Shown piece after piece: positions 34,701 through 44,465 of a stretch of DNA of 64,000 nucleotides. A program made the position numbers and the translations under genes. A model generated the notes under the pieces. The model had not been told where the DNA came from. It saw only the letters and a list, made by a program, of their open reading frames with translations, and did not search any database. Numbering within the stretch: the stretch's first letter is position 1; every line of letters begins with the position of its first letter. Source of the DNA: Trametes villosa (Eukaryota; Basidiomycota; Agaricomycetes; Polyporales; Polyporaceae); contig PUDQ02000003.1 of NCBI GenBank assembly GCA_002964805.2, positions 992,001 to 1,056,000 of the forward strand. The letters run 5' to 3'.

Positions 34701-36916
34701 TGTCCCAATTCCTCACCAATGTTCAACGCATGCCCCCGCCGGTCGTGGAACGACTGAACAAGATGTCCAACAAGTATCTATGGAGTGGGAAACGCATCCC
34801 CCCTGTCAGCCGCGAGCACCTACTCCTGCCGCCCTCGCGCGGTGGCTTTGGTATCCTCGATCTTGATGCACGAAATGACGCGATCGATCTAATGTGGTTG
34901 CGGGCGTACCTGGACATGACGCCAGGGCGCCCACTCTGGGCCAAGGTGGCCGACGAGATCTTTGCAAAAGCAGTGCCGGCGAGGAGCGTACCTGCGGAGA
35001 GATCGCTTCGCGTTAGCCCGTTCCTACAGCACTGGAAGCCGACAGCCTACAAGCTGCCGGAATCCCTACGGAGTATGCTTAAGGTTGCGAACCGATATGG
35101 CCTCCGCCTGGAGTGCCGTGCCCCGGCACGGGCCCTCATGAGGGCTATGCCTATGTGGGACAACATCATGACGGACAGACCGTCCGTCCGGAAGCTTGCC
35201 GCGCGCTCTGTGGCGTCGGCCTGCCTGAAAAACAATCACCAAGCCCGGACGGTTGGGCAATTTGAAGCGGTGGCGGCCGCTGTGAACTCGAACGGCCACC
35301 GCCCGGCCCGCGACTGTGGGTGCGAAGAATGTGTACGGGCACGTACGGACTATGGCTGTGCGGACCCCCACGGATGCTTTGAACGAGCGCGCCAGTTTCT
35401 GAACCTCCTCCCTGCGCGATGGGACCCGAGGGGAGTGCATCCCGAGGACTACGAGGATCAGCTGATGGTGGGAGTGGCCAGAGACTTCCGAACTGTAGAC
35501 AGAGAGTACATACCCTTTAATAGGCGTGTGACGACCAGGGGCTCACTGAGCGACGCTTTTAGGATCTTCACAGGGCCGGGTGATGTGAGCGGAGCCCGCT
35601 TGGACATGACGATGAGCGACAACCGCGTGCCGATAATGGTGGCGGCCACGGATGGGTCGTGCTTCAACAACGGGCAGAGCGATGCCCGCGCCGGAGCGGG
35701 AGTCTTCATCGCGGACGGCCACCCGTGCAACCGGAGCCTACGCCTCCCTACGAACCTGAAGCAGTCAAATCAGACTGGCGAAGCAGTGGCCGCGCTCATG
35801 GCGACCCGAGCACCGGAAGCCGAGAGGACGCTCCTCCAAGTCACGGACTCCAGAACGACGATGAACTCAATTACCCTGCGACGGGAGAAGAACGAGGATG
35901 AGGGATACATCATGCAAGAAAATGCGGCACTCACCCAAGCCCTGGTCGCGGCGAACCTATGCAGAAGGGCCCACACAGCCTTCCAGTGGGTGAAGGGGCA
36001 TGCCGGTCACCCAGGCAATGAAGCTGCGGACAAGCTTGCAGCAGCAGGGGCACAGAAGCCGATGGCAGATGAGGTCGACCTGACGATCCCGGATGAGCTG
36101 AAGCTGACAGGCGCGAAACTCACCGCGATAACCCAGCGGCTGGCGTATAGAGCGATCGTACGAAGAAAGCAGGAGGCGACCAAGCCCCGCACTAGAACTG
36201 CTGCGCGGGTCCAGCAAATCCTGAGCGACCTGCGAGACGACTTTGAAACGAAAGCGACCGAGGAGCAGCTATGGAAGTCCTTGAAACGTTTCCCTATCAC
36301 GCGTGAGCAACGACAGTGGATGTGGATGGCTATCCACGATGGATACATGGTTGGGACTCACTGGCTTCGCCCGACGATGCCGGATGATCTCAAAGAGCGC
36401 GCCCTCTGTAAGACATGCCTCCAAACTGAAACCCTGGAGCACATTTTCTTCTCGTGCGAAGCGGAGGGCCCCCGCAGGGTGTGGCTTCGGCTGGACGGTC
36501 TTTGGAGAACAACGGGACGCCATACCCCGGACCCAAGCTGGGGGGCGGTGATGGGAGCCGCCTGCGCGACCTTCAAGTCGCAGGAGGGCGTAAAGGACGT
36601 AGCCACGGGTCAGCGTTGGGCAACCCTGGTAGTGGAATCTGTACATTTAATCTGGAAACTGCGTTGTGAACGAGTGATCGCGAACGAAGGGGCCGAGTTC
36701 TCGGTGGAGGAAGTGGACAGGCGCTGGGAGGCGGCGCTACTCCGGCGCCTGTCCCTCGAGCGCGCCATAGTGGCTCAACTCGGAGGGAAAACGAGAGCAA
36801 AGCGCGCCCGGACGGTAGACCGCGTCTGGAGACCCCTTCTGGAGGGTGGATCACAACTGACCCAGGACTGGGTAACGAATGGCGGGGTTTTAGTGGGTAT
36901 TAGACGAGGGAGATGA
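31763..36916 (+). CDS. LINE ORF2: endonuclease, reverse transcriptase, RNase H
   Basis: 1717 residues without interruption. Residues about 100-350 form an apurinic-like endonuclease (SLNMNG, LLQETH, VYAPT, GDFNN, SRLDRIYVT, TDHSL), which nicks target DNA. Residues about 670-900 form the reverse transcriptase (NYRPITLLN, QAGFVPGR, DQEKAYDKI, RGVRQGDPLS, catalytic FADDT). Residues about 1290-1425 form RNase H with its acidic residues in place (ATDGSC, GEAVA, TDSRT, KGHAGHPGNEAADKLA). A C-terminal CKTC, H, C pattern (about 1550) resembles a zinc-binding motif. All catalytic motifs are intact, so the protein should be active in target-primed reverse transcription. Confidence 0.95.
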   Translation: MNSAAEQRGPGGRASNSRPLRDAILDLSSNEGTRGRPSRATVNAVNAGPQRDSNGNASADLNGAGREEPREGQSRERMQQQRPQQRRAATRRERLGRRTAIRIASLNMNGFGSLTPDHPENKWNSMYKLLKQNSVGVLLLQETHLTPQRVDNIVKLYKSKIKILYSAHLDAPTRKEGVAVVLNKAQVDAAGASVTEIVPGRAIQVSLKMNRNDDVHVLCVYAPTSDGVDERRRFFQAVREFYETHPALPRPCLMAGDFNNVEEAIDRLPMSEPDPSLRDLDDLKESLNMMVADGWRNTHPNVRRYTFHRGTGPGAVCSRLDRIYVTRQTFARAREWEIKTPHVKTDHSLISVQLTTPSAPVVGKGRPVVPLHLLRDRTLAKQMKEAGMRAISKLNDLERGASRTEDNNPQVILYHLKKEWLALARKRERETVPKLVAEIKMAEKERDELEAQHENDGPDRAARINKLTKQIAELSARRIKQQQTRGRAVHALEGERPTKYWSAVHKPTKPREIIHAFEVLSPEGDSGPRTYVEDSHKMAKLARDYHERIQYDEVGIPPDQEREACIREALRALDATLENEQQDELMSDITYEECEVALRFSKSGTAPGRDGLPYELWKTLQARFVEDRRHEGRATFDVLRVLLCAYRDIQEFGVCNSVPFAEGWMAPIYKEKGERTQVANYRPITLLNTDYKLLSKILSIRLAAVAPQLVHTSQAGFVPGRRLHNHTQLARMIMSWAEANEVNGAIVALDQEKAYDKIAHDYLWRVLQKFGVPDRFVRIVQALYTRAETSVLINGILSDPYRVVRGVRQGDPLSCLLFNLAIEPLSAMIRKGDIRGLNVPGCPEAVKATLFADDTTVYLSSEDDFASLQRVLDVWCGAAKARFNLKKTEIIPIGCPEFREELERTYRETGQWKNYPRNIHVAGEGVAVRVLGAWIGNGVDECGIWLPTVNKIAEALERWESSRATLEGKRHVVQMFLGGMSQFLTNVQRMPPPVVERLNKMSNKYLWSGKRIPPVSREHLLLPPSRGGFGILDLDARNDAIDLMWLRAYLDMTPGRPLWAKVADEIFAKAVPARSVPAERSLRVSPFLQHWKPTAYKLPESLRSMLKVANRYGLRLECRAPARALMRAMPMWDNIMTDRPSVRKLAARSVASACLKNNHQARTVGQFEAVAAAVNSNGHRPARDCGCEECVRARTDYGCADPHGCFERARQFLNLLPARWDPRGVHPEDYEDQLMVGVARDFRTVDREYIPFNRRVTTRGSLSDAFRIFTGPGDVSGARLDMTMSDNRVPIMVAATDGSCFNNGQSDARAGAGVFIADGHPCNRSLRLPTNLKQSNQTGEAVAALMATRAPEAERTLLQVTDSRTTMNSITLRREKNEDEGYIMQENAALTQALVAANLCRRAHTAFQWVKGHAGHPGNEAADKLAAAGAQKPMADEVDLTIPDELKLTGAKLTAITQRLAYRAIVRRKQEATKPRTRTAARVQQILSDLRDDFETKATEEQLWKSLKRFPITREQRQWMWMAIHDGYMVGTHWLRPTMPDDLKERALCKTCLQTETLEHIFFSCEAEGPRRVWLRLDGLWRTTGRHTPDPSWGAVMGAACATFKSQEGVKDVATGQRWATLVVESVHLIWKLRCERVIANEGAEFSVEEVDRRWEAALLRRLSLERAIVAQLGGKTRAKRARTVDRVWRPLLEGGSQLTQDWVTNGGVLVGIRRGR

Positions 36917-37156
36917 CCGTAGGGGGGAGGTGTGAAGACGGTGTTTCCTGATGACTCTGGAGTCCCACACGTAGTGCGTAAATGCATTTCCTCGTGGTGT
37001 GGCAGCGGCGAAAGCCATCTGTAGTATAGATAGTCTCGCTTAAGCGGTGCGCTCTGGGGTTTTCTCGTTTCCCTAGAGTGCTGCCAAGCGCGCCCCTGTA
37101 TGTACCAAATGCTCGGATGAGCTCAATACATTGCGGGGCAACACGCGCTCAACCAA

Positions 37157-37172
37157 AAGCCCCGTGAGCGGC
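37157..37172. repeat. Target-site duplication, right copy (16 bp)
   Basis: AAGCCCCGTGAGCGGC, identical to 27348-27363 and joined directly to the host-gene sequence GGCGAGTGGCCGCTC on the minus strand. Confidence 0.92.
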
Positions 37173-37898
37173 CACTCGCCGACGTCCGCGGGCACGTCGA
37201 TGCACGCCATGTTCGCGTTCTCAACCCACGGCTCGCTGATGATGTTCACCGTGAAGCCCTTCGTCGCCTTGATGTTGACCACCGTGTCCTTCATGCCGCC
37301 CTCGGGCTCCGGGCGCGCGTTGCACGACACGGAGATGATCGGCGGGTTGTGCGTTACCTGTGGCACTCAAGCATGTAAGGCGGTGGGTCGGGTGGTAGCG
37401 GGAGGGCTGGCACGCACTTGGTTGAACAAGCTGTGTGAGGCCCGAGAGATATAGTAAGCAGTGTGCGTCCGCCGAAGGAAGCGAGCGCGGCGGGACTACC
37501 TGTAGGGCGCGAGGTTCTCCACCCCGTCCGCGGACACGCTCGACACGAACGCGACCGGGCGCGGCACGATCCCGCTGATCATGAGGGGGTACTGCAAACC
37601 ACACACCATCCTCAGTCAGACGATTCTCTGCAGGTTCGATGTTTCTTACTATCTTCCTGGATTACGTGGGTGTCGAAGATCATCTGAGAGACGGCCAGAC
37701 TTGCAAATGCACTCACCCCGGGTCCTCCGTGGCAGCATCTACAGTCTTCCAGCCGTCCTTCGCGCCCTCAACCCAAGCCTTCCCCTCGGCCGTGTCGCTG
37801 ACCTTCTGCCCGTATGTGAATGCAGGGTTTGGGCTCTCCGTATACTTCGCCCTGCTCTTGTGCTCAAACGCAGGGAGTGATTCGGCAGGCTGCGACAT
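37157..37898 (-). pseudogene. 5' fragment of flavin-reductase-like (FMN-binding) gene, cut by LINE
   Basis: ATG at 37898 (MSQPAESLPAFEHKS). Exon 1 ends KTVDAATEDPG; after introns follow YPLMISGIVPRPVAFVSSVS, ADGVENLAPY, then VTHNPPIISVSCNARPE, KDTVVNIKATKGFTVNIISE and NMACIDVPADVGEWPLTGL. Here the LINE begins and an unrelated tail with an early stop follows. The split-barrel FMN-binding signature (VPRPVAFVSS, PPIISVS, DTVVNI) is present, but the dimer and C-terminal parts are 9.8 kb away at 26878-27363. The gene cannot make a normal product. The paralogue at 62.8 kb has an added N-terminal leader. Confidence 0.88.
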
Positions 37899-39095
37899 CG
37901 CGGTATACGTTGCGAACGAGCAAGACAGCGCGATGTGGTCGCAGGAAGCGAGTCTTCGTTAGCAGCGGCCGCAGCGCAACAGACTTCGGGCTGCAGCTCG
38001 TTCTTGGTCAGCCGAGCATAATAATACCGCGCGCCGCCCATGAAGACCGGTCCATCCCCTCCTTCCCACCGCTCGATGCTTCGCAGCCGCAGTAGGACGG
38101 GGCCAGACGAGCACGCGCGCGCTGCCAGATAAAGACATGAATTCATGAGTTGCTCGTATTATCTAGACGTACTGGTACATTTTCCACGAGAACCACCGGG
38201 CAGAGAGCGGACGGAAATGGGGCAGTAGCACAAGGTAAGGTAGGTAGGTCGGCGCGAGGCGCAGGCGGCGTATCGCCTTAACAGAATCAGATGAAGCTTC
38301 CAGGCACAGTCGCGGGGAAAGGGATGTCGCGAGGGCGAGAGCGGGGATGGGACAGGACAAGGAGGGGACAGGGCGTAGCCGTAAAATGTGCGTATATGTA
38401 CACGGTCGCCGCCGCCCAGCGCTGGCGGGCCAGCTCCGGACCAGCTCCACTCTGAGTTAAGCCAGAGCCGCGGCGGCGAGGAAGAAGCATCGAGAATAAG
38501 ATAGGGTGGGAAGGTGAAGAACGGTGAAGGTGATAACTGTGGACACAAATACCAGTGTCTATGGAGGCCACGATGAACGGTGAAAGGCAAGACGGGCTCA
38601 GCGGACGGAGGGGAGGTAGTTGGGCGGTGGGGAGTTGAGCGGAGGCAGTGGGATTGCTGCGCGCACAACAGGGGATGACAGGAGGCGATGTTGCGAAAGG
38701 GGGCGGTCGGCCAACAGAAACGCCCGCGAGGCAGGTCCAACCTACGAGAGATATCCACGCAATCGGACCTCGGACGGGGGCCTCGTGTGGCAGTGCGTAC
38801 CAGGATTACGCAGTAGGGAGGTTACAGGAGTGTGCGAGGGGAGCGGGAGTGGCGCACGGGAGGGAGGAGGCGCCGGTAGCGGCGACGAGGGGCGAGGCCG
38901 GGGACATAGATGCGGGATAAGACGACAACATACAAAAGCGACGAGATCATGAATGAATGAGCGAGAACGAGACCAGGAGACGGATGCCGATGTGAGCGGA
39001 GACGTGATGCGCGTGATGGGTACAGGCCGAGTCAGGGGCGTGGTCGTGAATGAGTGGATGCAGATGTGGATGGGCCGGCGACGCTGGACGAGGGG
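37899..39095. other. Intergenic region between split flavin-reductase gene and G-alpha
   Basis: About 1.2 kb. It holds the promoter of the split gene and the 3' flank of the G-alpha gene. Open frames overlap on both strands and show no domain or exon pattern, so none is called. Confidence 0.5.
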
Positions 39096-40881
39096 CTATA
39101 GGATACCCGAGTCCTTGAGGGCGTTCTGCAGTATTGTCTCTTTCACGGCCGCGAACACGAGCCGAATATTTGACGTATCCGTCGCCTGCGTCAAGCTGTG
39201 CCCGCGGGTCAGCAGGTGTCCTCCAGTACGGCCACGACGAGACTCACTGTGGGTACACGCTCAACCGCGCGCGATTCGCCTGCATGAACCGCCACAAGAT
39301 GTACTTCGCCGCCTTGTTGATGTCCGGGCCCCCGGTGTACTCGGGGAAGTACCGCTCCAGCGGCACCTTCGGGAGCTTGCTCTTGAAGACGTCGATCTTG
39401 TTCAGGAACAGGATGATCGATGTTCTTAGGAACCATCTTGAGTTGATGACGCTCTCGAACAGGATGAGCGACTCCTGCATTCGTTTCTACATGAATGGCA
39501 GGGTTAGCTGGCTCTACCTAGACTTCGCGCGAGTGGTTCGTACCTGATTCCGATCCTCGAGAAGCACCTGGTCGTACTCGCTCAGCGCCGTGCAGAAGAT
39601 GATGCTCGTCACGCTCTCGAAGCAGTGTATCCACTTCTTGCGTTCTGAGCGCTGCCCGCCAACGTCGAACATGTGTATTCTGTATGCATATGTTAGTTAG
39701 GAGGCGCATCTTATGCGATATGGTACGCGGCACTCACGACAAAGGCCCTAATGAGAACCTCGTTTCTGAGATGCCTCTACTTGTTGCTCGTGCTCGTAGT
39801 ACGTCGGTCTCGGTCGGGATGTAGTTCGGTGTCCCTATTCGAAGCGCTTCGCTGAAGAAACTATGGGATTCGATGTCAGCTTCTGTATGCTGCGCGGAAG
39901 TTCAGCGCAGTGGCGCGTGTCCAGGGCCCAAGATATGAAAGGCGTCGCAATCCCTGTTTGAGCTCAATGCCTCTCCAAGAGAGCGCAAAGGGACAAAGGC
40001 CTGCGAACTACCCCTCGGGTAGCTTCTGCGCCTAAGGTCGATGGCCTGACAAAGGCAACGCAACGCACGTCCTTTGACGGACGAACATTGCTGCATCCAG
40101 GCAGCAGGCCTACAAATAGGTCGACTCACGCTCGCCGCATCAGAGATCCGCGGGTCAGAGTCTTACTTCTTGGCCAGGTTGAGCGGGGCCGGGGTCCGTC
40201 TAATCCCACCGCAACCGACGGAGGTCAAGACGTTGCCCCGACCCCGGGTCAAACCTTCGAGTCCGACTAGGGCCAGGCCCGGATCTGACCAAGGTCCGAC
40301 CAGGTGTAGCACACCCCCTTACGCCTAACCGACCCTCGCAAGCGTCTCGTGGTGGCGCTGCGATTGCGCACGCCGCATACACTCTCAACGGAAGCGCAGA
40401 CTGAGAGAAGAACTCACTAGCTAGCACTGTCCATCAGGTAGAACTCGCTACTATGATCCATGATCGTGGGGATGATGGGGTCCTTCCACAGGTCGTATAT
40501 CGCGCGAGCCATCTCTTCGGAGAAGTAGAATGTAGGCGCAGGATTTACGACGTAGTCGAGGATCTTCTCCGTCCGTGCACGGTTGGCGGGGTCCGCACAG
40601 TCCATGCCGAGCTTGCGCATGGCGAGGATGATGTGGTGGGCGGAGTCGAGAAGGTTCTTGTAGATCGTGGTGCGGTACTGGTTGCGCTCCTCGGGCGTGT
40701 ACCCGTTCTGGTGGATGATCTTCATCTGCTTGACGATGGTGCTCTTGCCGGACTCGCCCGAGCCGAGGAGGAGGATCTTGCACTCTTTCTTGAGCTTGCG
40801 CGAGTCCTCCTCGATCTGCTTATCTATCTCCTGCGAGCGCATTTGCGCCTCGCGGTCCGTCGTGGACACGCAGTTGCCCAT
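39096..40881 (-). CDS. Heterotrimeric G protein alpha subunit, fungal group III (GNA-3/Gpa2-like)
   Basis: Signal-transducing GTPase at the plasma membrane; group III fungal subunits act on the cAMP-PKA pathway. Starts MGNCVS at 40881, giving an N-myristoylation Gly2 and palmitoylation Cys4. The P-loop is [18 protein letters not shown], switch [14 protein letters not shown], the guanine motif FLNKID and the C-terminal box [20 protein letters not shown], ending [23 protein letters not shown] marks group III. Exon 1 ends at 40418 after FYLMDSAS; exon 2 begins at 39860 with [16 protein letters not shown]. The intron between them is 557 nt, ten times the usual length; the others are short. Switch I reads RARATSRGI instead of the usual RARTKTTGI. 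Confidence 0.92.
39861..40417 (-). other. Oversized first intron of the G-alpha gene
   Basis: GTGAGT donor at 40417 and ATAG acceptor at 39861 join FYLMDSAS to YFFSEAL in frame. The body is GC-rich, with GGTCGGACC/GGGTCGGGG-type runs (40190-40320), and has no coding sense. Other introns in this gene are about 50-65 nt, so about 500 bases were probably inserted. I could not identify terminal repeats or a tRNA-like promoter for a SINE. Confidence 0.55.
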
Positions 40882-43154
40882 TGGTGCTGCAGCGCCGGGC
40901 GAAGAGCAGCGTCGGTGTCAGTCGAAAGGGATGGGAGGAGGTCGTCGAGGGAAAGCGACTTTGTAGTCCCGGTGGGAGAAAGACCTGCGAGCGTGGGTGC
41001 TGGGAGTGACTATATGCGGAGTCTTTCTGCAGCGTCGGCGAGCGTGGTGCAGATGGGGGGCGTCGGGGGATGTCGCAGACGACGAGGAGCAGGGGGACGT
41101 CGTGAGAGGGCGTCGGGAGGTCGTGGGCGGGGGGAAGGGGGAGAGGGCGGTCGCTGGCTGGCGTCGGCTCGCCCAATCCGGATGCTTTGTTCGACGTCTG
41201 CCCATCATCGCACCCTGTCACGCACCATACGCTCCTTCAATTTTGTGCCTTATCCGGCCCGATGGCAGGCACATCTCGGAGGAGGCTATAGCTTGCGGCT
41301 TACTGCTTGTTAGCAACCGGCCCGAGCTCTAATGCCACTCGTAAAGTGCGGCAAGGGGAACTTAACGTCGGAACAGCTCAGAGTTGACTCCGTCACGCTA
41401 ACAGCCCCATCTCCGACGGGGATCTATCAGGAGGACGTCACGTCATTAATTACCTGGGTTCATTTTGCGTGTCGCCTCTGCCGGCACCGTGAAACAACCT
41501 AAACGTATGCCCTGAACCTCTCGTAATGAACGCACAGTGCCTGCAGCAGCCCCCGCCCTCTGCCCAGCGGCGACCCGTCGTGCGTGGAGGACGCCACAAG
41601 GCCAGCGGAAAACGCGGTCGGCGGCGAACGAGGCCATCGCCGCGACGGCCGATGTCACCCTCTGGACGAATTTATCCGGTCACGCAGCAAATAGCGCAGC
41701 CACCCCCTCCACCATCGCAATATATCCCGCAGGAATCTCGATTGCCATCACCGCCTACCTCATGCCGGCCGCGGCATCCCCTCACACTTTACCCCAACGC
41801 GGGCAAGCCGCAGGCGCGCCCAGATCTGGAAGCCAAATTCCCAGCGCCCTGCGTGCTCGGTTCCAGTCCGCCGGTGAATTACCGGGCCTTCCTTGCCTTC
41901 AGCCGCTCTCGCTGGAGGAGTTCATTCGCGGACTGTCTGCGAGCTCATACAAATCAGCCCTGCTCACGAGAGAACATGCGTAACATGGCTCACCAGCAGT
42001 GTCCATCTGTTGGGCGTATTATAGGCTGACTGTGGCGCACACAACCATGAGTTCACGCTCGTTCCAGCCTCACTCTTGATCGACGATCGGACGCCACCGT
42101 GCTCGCCAACTCGCGTCCGCAAGGTTATCTGCGTGCTCTTGTCGACATGGGATTCTGCGGGCTTGACGACGCCGCCGGGGGAGGTTCAGCCGCGCCTGTA
42201 CGTTCATGCGCAATGCAGCAACTGACGATGGCAACATATGACCTTGGCCTGGGACATGACGGCTGCAAGCTCATTGGGAATGCAACACACCTCTGAAGAC
42301 TCGGCGGATGGTGCACTCACCGAAACTCAGACACACCGCACTAACGAAAATGAAGAAGAGCGCGGTGGTAGACTTGCGACAGAACACCCGGGCCTGTAAG
42401 GCCAGTGGGAAATCTCGATACCATCGCCCGTCTGGATCTCGTTAAGCAGTGCGCCAGGCGAAATCTGCGATGTGCGGGATACAGCGTCAGCGAGCAGAAG
42501 GGATCATCTCTTAATGTTTGAACACTACTATGACAGATTGCGACCGCCCTGTGCTCACAGCCAGCGCACAGGCAGGCCGAGCTTCTGGCCGCATGCTTAC
42601 ATGTTAATCCGGTGCACTGGCCGTGGACGTCAGCCGCAGGTCAATGAACTAGGTCGAACACAACTTACCTGTCTGCTAGACTAGTCCTATGCGCAGGGAG
42701 TCTACCTGGAGGGCTCAGTTGAGCGTGCTTGCGTGGTTCAGCTCGCGGTGGGGATGATCTTGGTGCTCACGACCGCCGCAGCGTGCAATGCAACGCGGAC
42801 ATCTGAGAGGGCGCTCATCCGAAGCGTCACAGCGTCCAGGCAAGGTTTGATACCACCACTGTCATAGCGCGATATACTACGCTCCCCCGTAGTTAGCATC
42901 TCGATTCTTGACTGCTGCAATCATCGCGGCGCACGGAAGATGCGATCCTGGCACTCAGATCGCGCAGGGAATCTGTAGGTCCTGATGGGTGGGCTCGGAT
43001 GGAAGCAGGGAAGGCGGCCTCGTATTGATAACCAACGCGCGGCCGCGGTGTATGTGCGGATATAGCGATGTGCTGACGACATACATACGTTCATCTGTCC
43101 GAAAGTCAGTGACTGAAGATCGGTCGGGCGGGAGGATTGGTGGCGTACTGTTAC
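40882..43154. other. 2.3 kb region without a supported gene
   Basis: The first 400 bases are the G-alpha promoter and leader. The rest holds several overlapping open frames of 60-170 codons (largest about 41526-42029 and 41537-41983 on the plus strand) with compositionally biased Pro/Ala/Arg translations and no splice-linked continuation. It may include decayed transposon or gene sequence, but I see no diagnostic motif. Confidence 0.45.
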
Positions 43155-44465
43155 TCATCGCAGCAAGCTCATCCCGGCGAAAGACTCGTCCAGACCTGCT
43201 TTCTCCCTTCCTTGCTCACGCCTTGGGCTGTCGTGCTCATCCTCGCTGTCGACTGACTCGTCCTCGTCTTCGCAGAGCAGCGCCAGCCCGCGCCATCGCT
43301 GCACTCTGACGCGGAGGAGCTTTTCGATCTCGTCGATAGACGCGCACTTCCCAAGCGTCGCGCGGAACTTGTTGAACCACGGTCTTCGTCCGCTGTGCAC
43401 ATGTCAGTACCGCGATTCATGTGTGGGCACTAAACGATAGCATAGCGCTCAGACGTACCATTGGTGGTCGACGAAGTGCCGTATGTGCGTCTGGGTTGTC
43501 TGCATGGTCGCGGTGCCAGGGTGCTCTCGGCATATATCGAGGTATTCGAGCGAAATCTTCACCGGGTCGGGGATGATGTTCGCGAACAAGCTGCACGGGT
43601 CGTGAGCCGGCGCTCTAACTGAAACCTCCCGCGATTCGGGACTTACCATGGATTCGCGAGCAGCGTCTCCCCGACCATGACCCCATCCGCCCACGTCTCC
43701 TCCAGATTCCTCTGCACGTCCTCCCACGTCCGGACGTTCCCGTTGCTCACCACAGGGATGCTGACCCGTTCCTTGAGCACGCGCACCTGCGACAGGTCTG
43801 CCGCACCCTGTCGCCGTCTGCGCGCGGAGACGTGTCGTGCGTGGAGGGTAAGCCAGGACGCGCCCACAGCTTCGAGGCGCGCGGCGAGATCGGGGGTCGA
43901 GGGTGTGTTTTGGCACAGGCGCAGTTTTGCGCTGACTGGTACCGAGAGGGAGTGTGATAGTGCCGAGACTACAGGGCGAGTTTATGAGATTGAGTTCTTC
44001 ATGATTTAGTGGAAAGTGCGTACCTATGCTCTCCACAACTGGCCAATCCTTCTTGTCCAGAAGGTACCCGCCATAGTGGCCTTCCCTTGCGGCTTCCTGG
44101 GGACAGCCAAGGTTGAGATCTATATACCTTCGCGAAACGTGAGCTTCATGCATGGTCAATTCGCACAAACCATGCGCACCTATGGCATCCGCCTTGTCCA
44201 CAACTTTCCGGGCAGCATCCAAGACAATCTGGGGATCGTTACCGCATAACTGCACCACGACGGGTGCGTCGACTTCATCATGGAGCCCTCTCATGTGAAA
44301 TTCGAGGTATTCCTGGTCGTTTAGGAGGCGTTCAGGGAGGAGCATTTGGGTGTAGACAAGCGAGGCGTTGTAGCGGCGCACGAGGATGCGGAAGGGGAGG
44401 TCGCTCTGGTTGACCATAGGAGCTGCCACCCTCGACAGGTCTAGGTGCGTTGCTACTCGTCCCAT
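43155..44465 (-). CDS. dus1: tRNA-dihydrouridine synthase (Dus1 type, tRNA positions 16/17)
   Basis: FMN enzyme that reduces uridines in the tRNA D-loop. The start MGRVATHLDLSRVAAPMVNQ at 44465 is followed by SDLPFRILVRRYNASLVYTQM. The catalytic block DLNLGCPQEAAREGHYGGYLLD contains the active-site Cys and directly follows VDKADAI once a 60-nt intron without stops is removed. Later exons give SVPVSAKLRLCQNT, TLHARHVSARRR, IPVVSNGNVRTWED and ADGVMVGETLLANPW, the barrel elements that hold FMN. The C-terminal helical part (RRPWFNKFRATLGKC) ends in an acidic tail at 43155. Five or so introns. No missing key residue noticed. It diverges from CFEM gene 2. Confidence 0.9.

Larger units (their letters stand above)
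27364..37156 (+). mobile_element. Full-length non-LTR retrotransposon (LINE) with intact ORF1 and ORF2
   Basis: A 9793-base insertion bounded by a perfect 16-bp target-site duplication, in antisense to a flavin-reductase-like gene whose frame is continuous across the empty site. It contains a 2.4 kb 5' region with a spliced accessory frame, ORF1 with a CCHC knuckle, and a 1717-codon ORF2 with endonuclease, reverse transcriptase and RNase H. The 3' end is short (240 bases after ORF2) and finishes in CAACCAAA with no long poly-A. Domain order and the C-terminal RNase H fit the Tad1-like LINEs of fungi, which is an inference without a tree. Perfect flanks and open frames mean a young and probably still competent copy. 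Confidence 0.88.

Noticed and set aside
40130..40300. tRNA-derived SINE inside the G-alpha intron
   Set aside because: I looked for A-box and B-box motifs; GGTTTGAC-like words are present but spacing and a foldable tRNA shape are not.
41526..42029. Possible 167-residue protein downstream of the G-alpha promoter
   Set aside because: Pro/Arg-biased composition, overlapping competing frames and no splice partner or recognisable motif.
44016..44249. Plus-strand open frame inside dus1
   Set aside because: Complementary-strand shadow of the catalytic exon of dus1.
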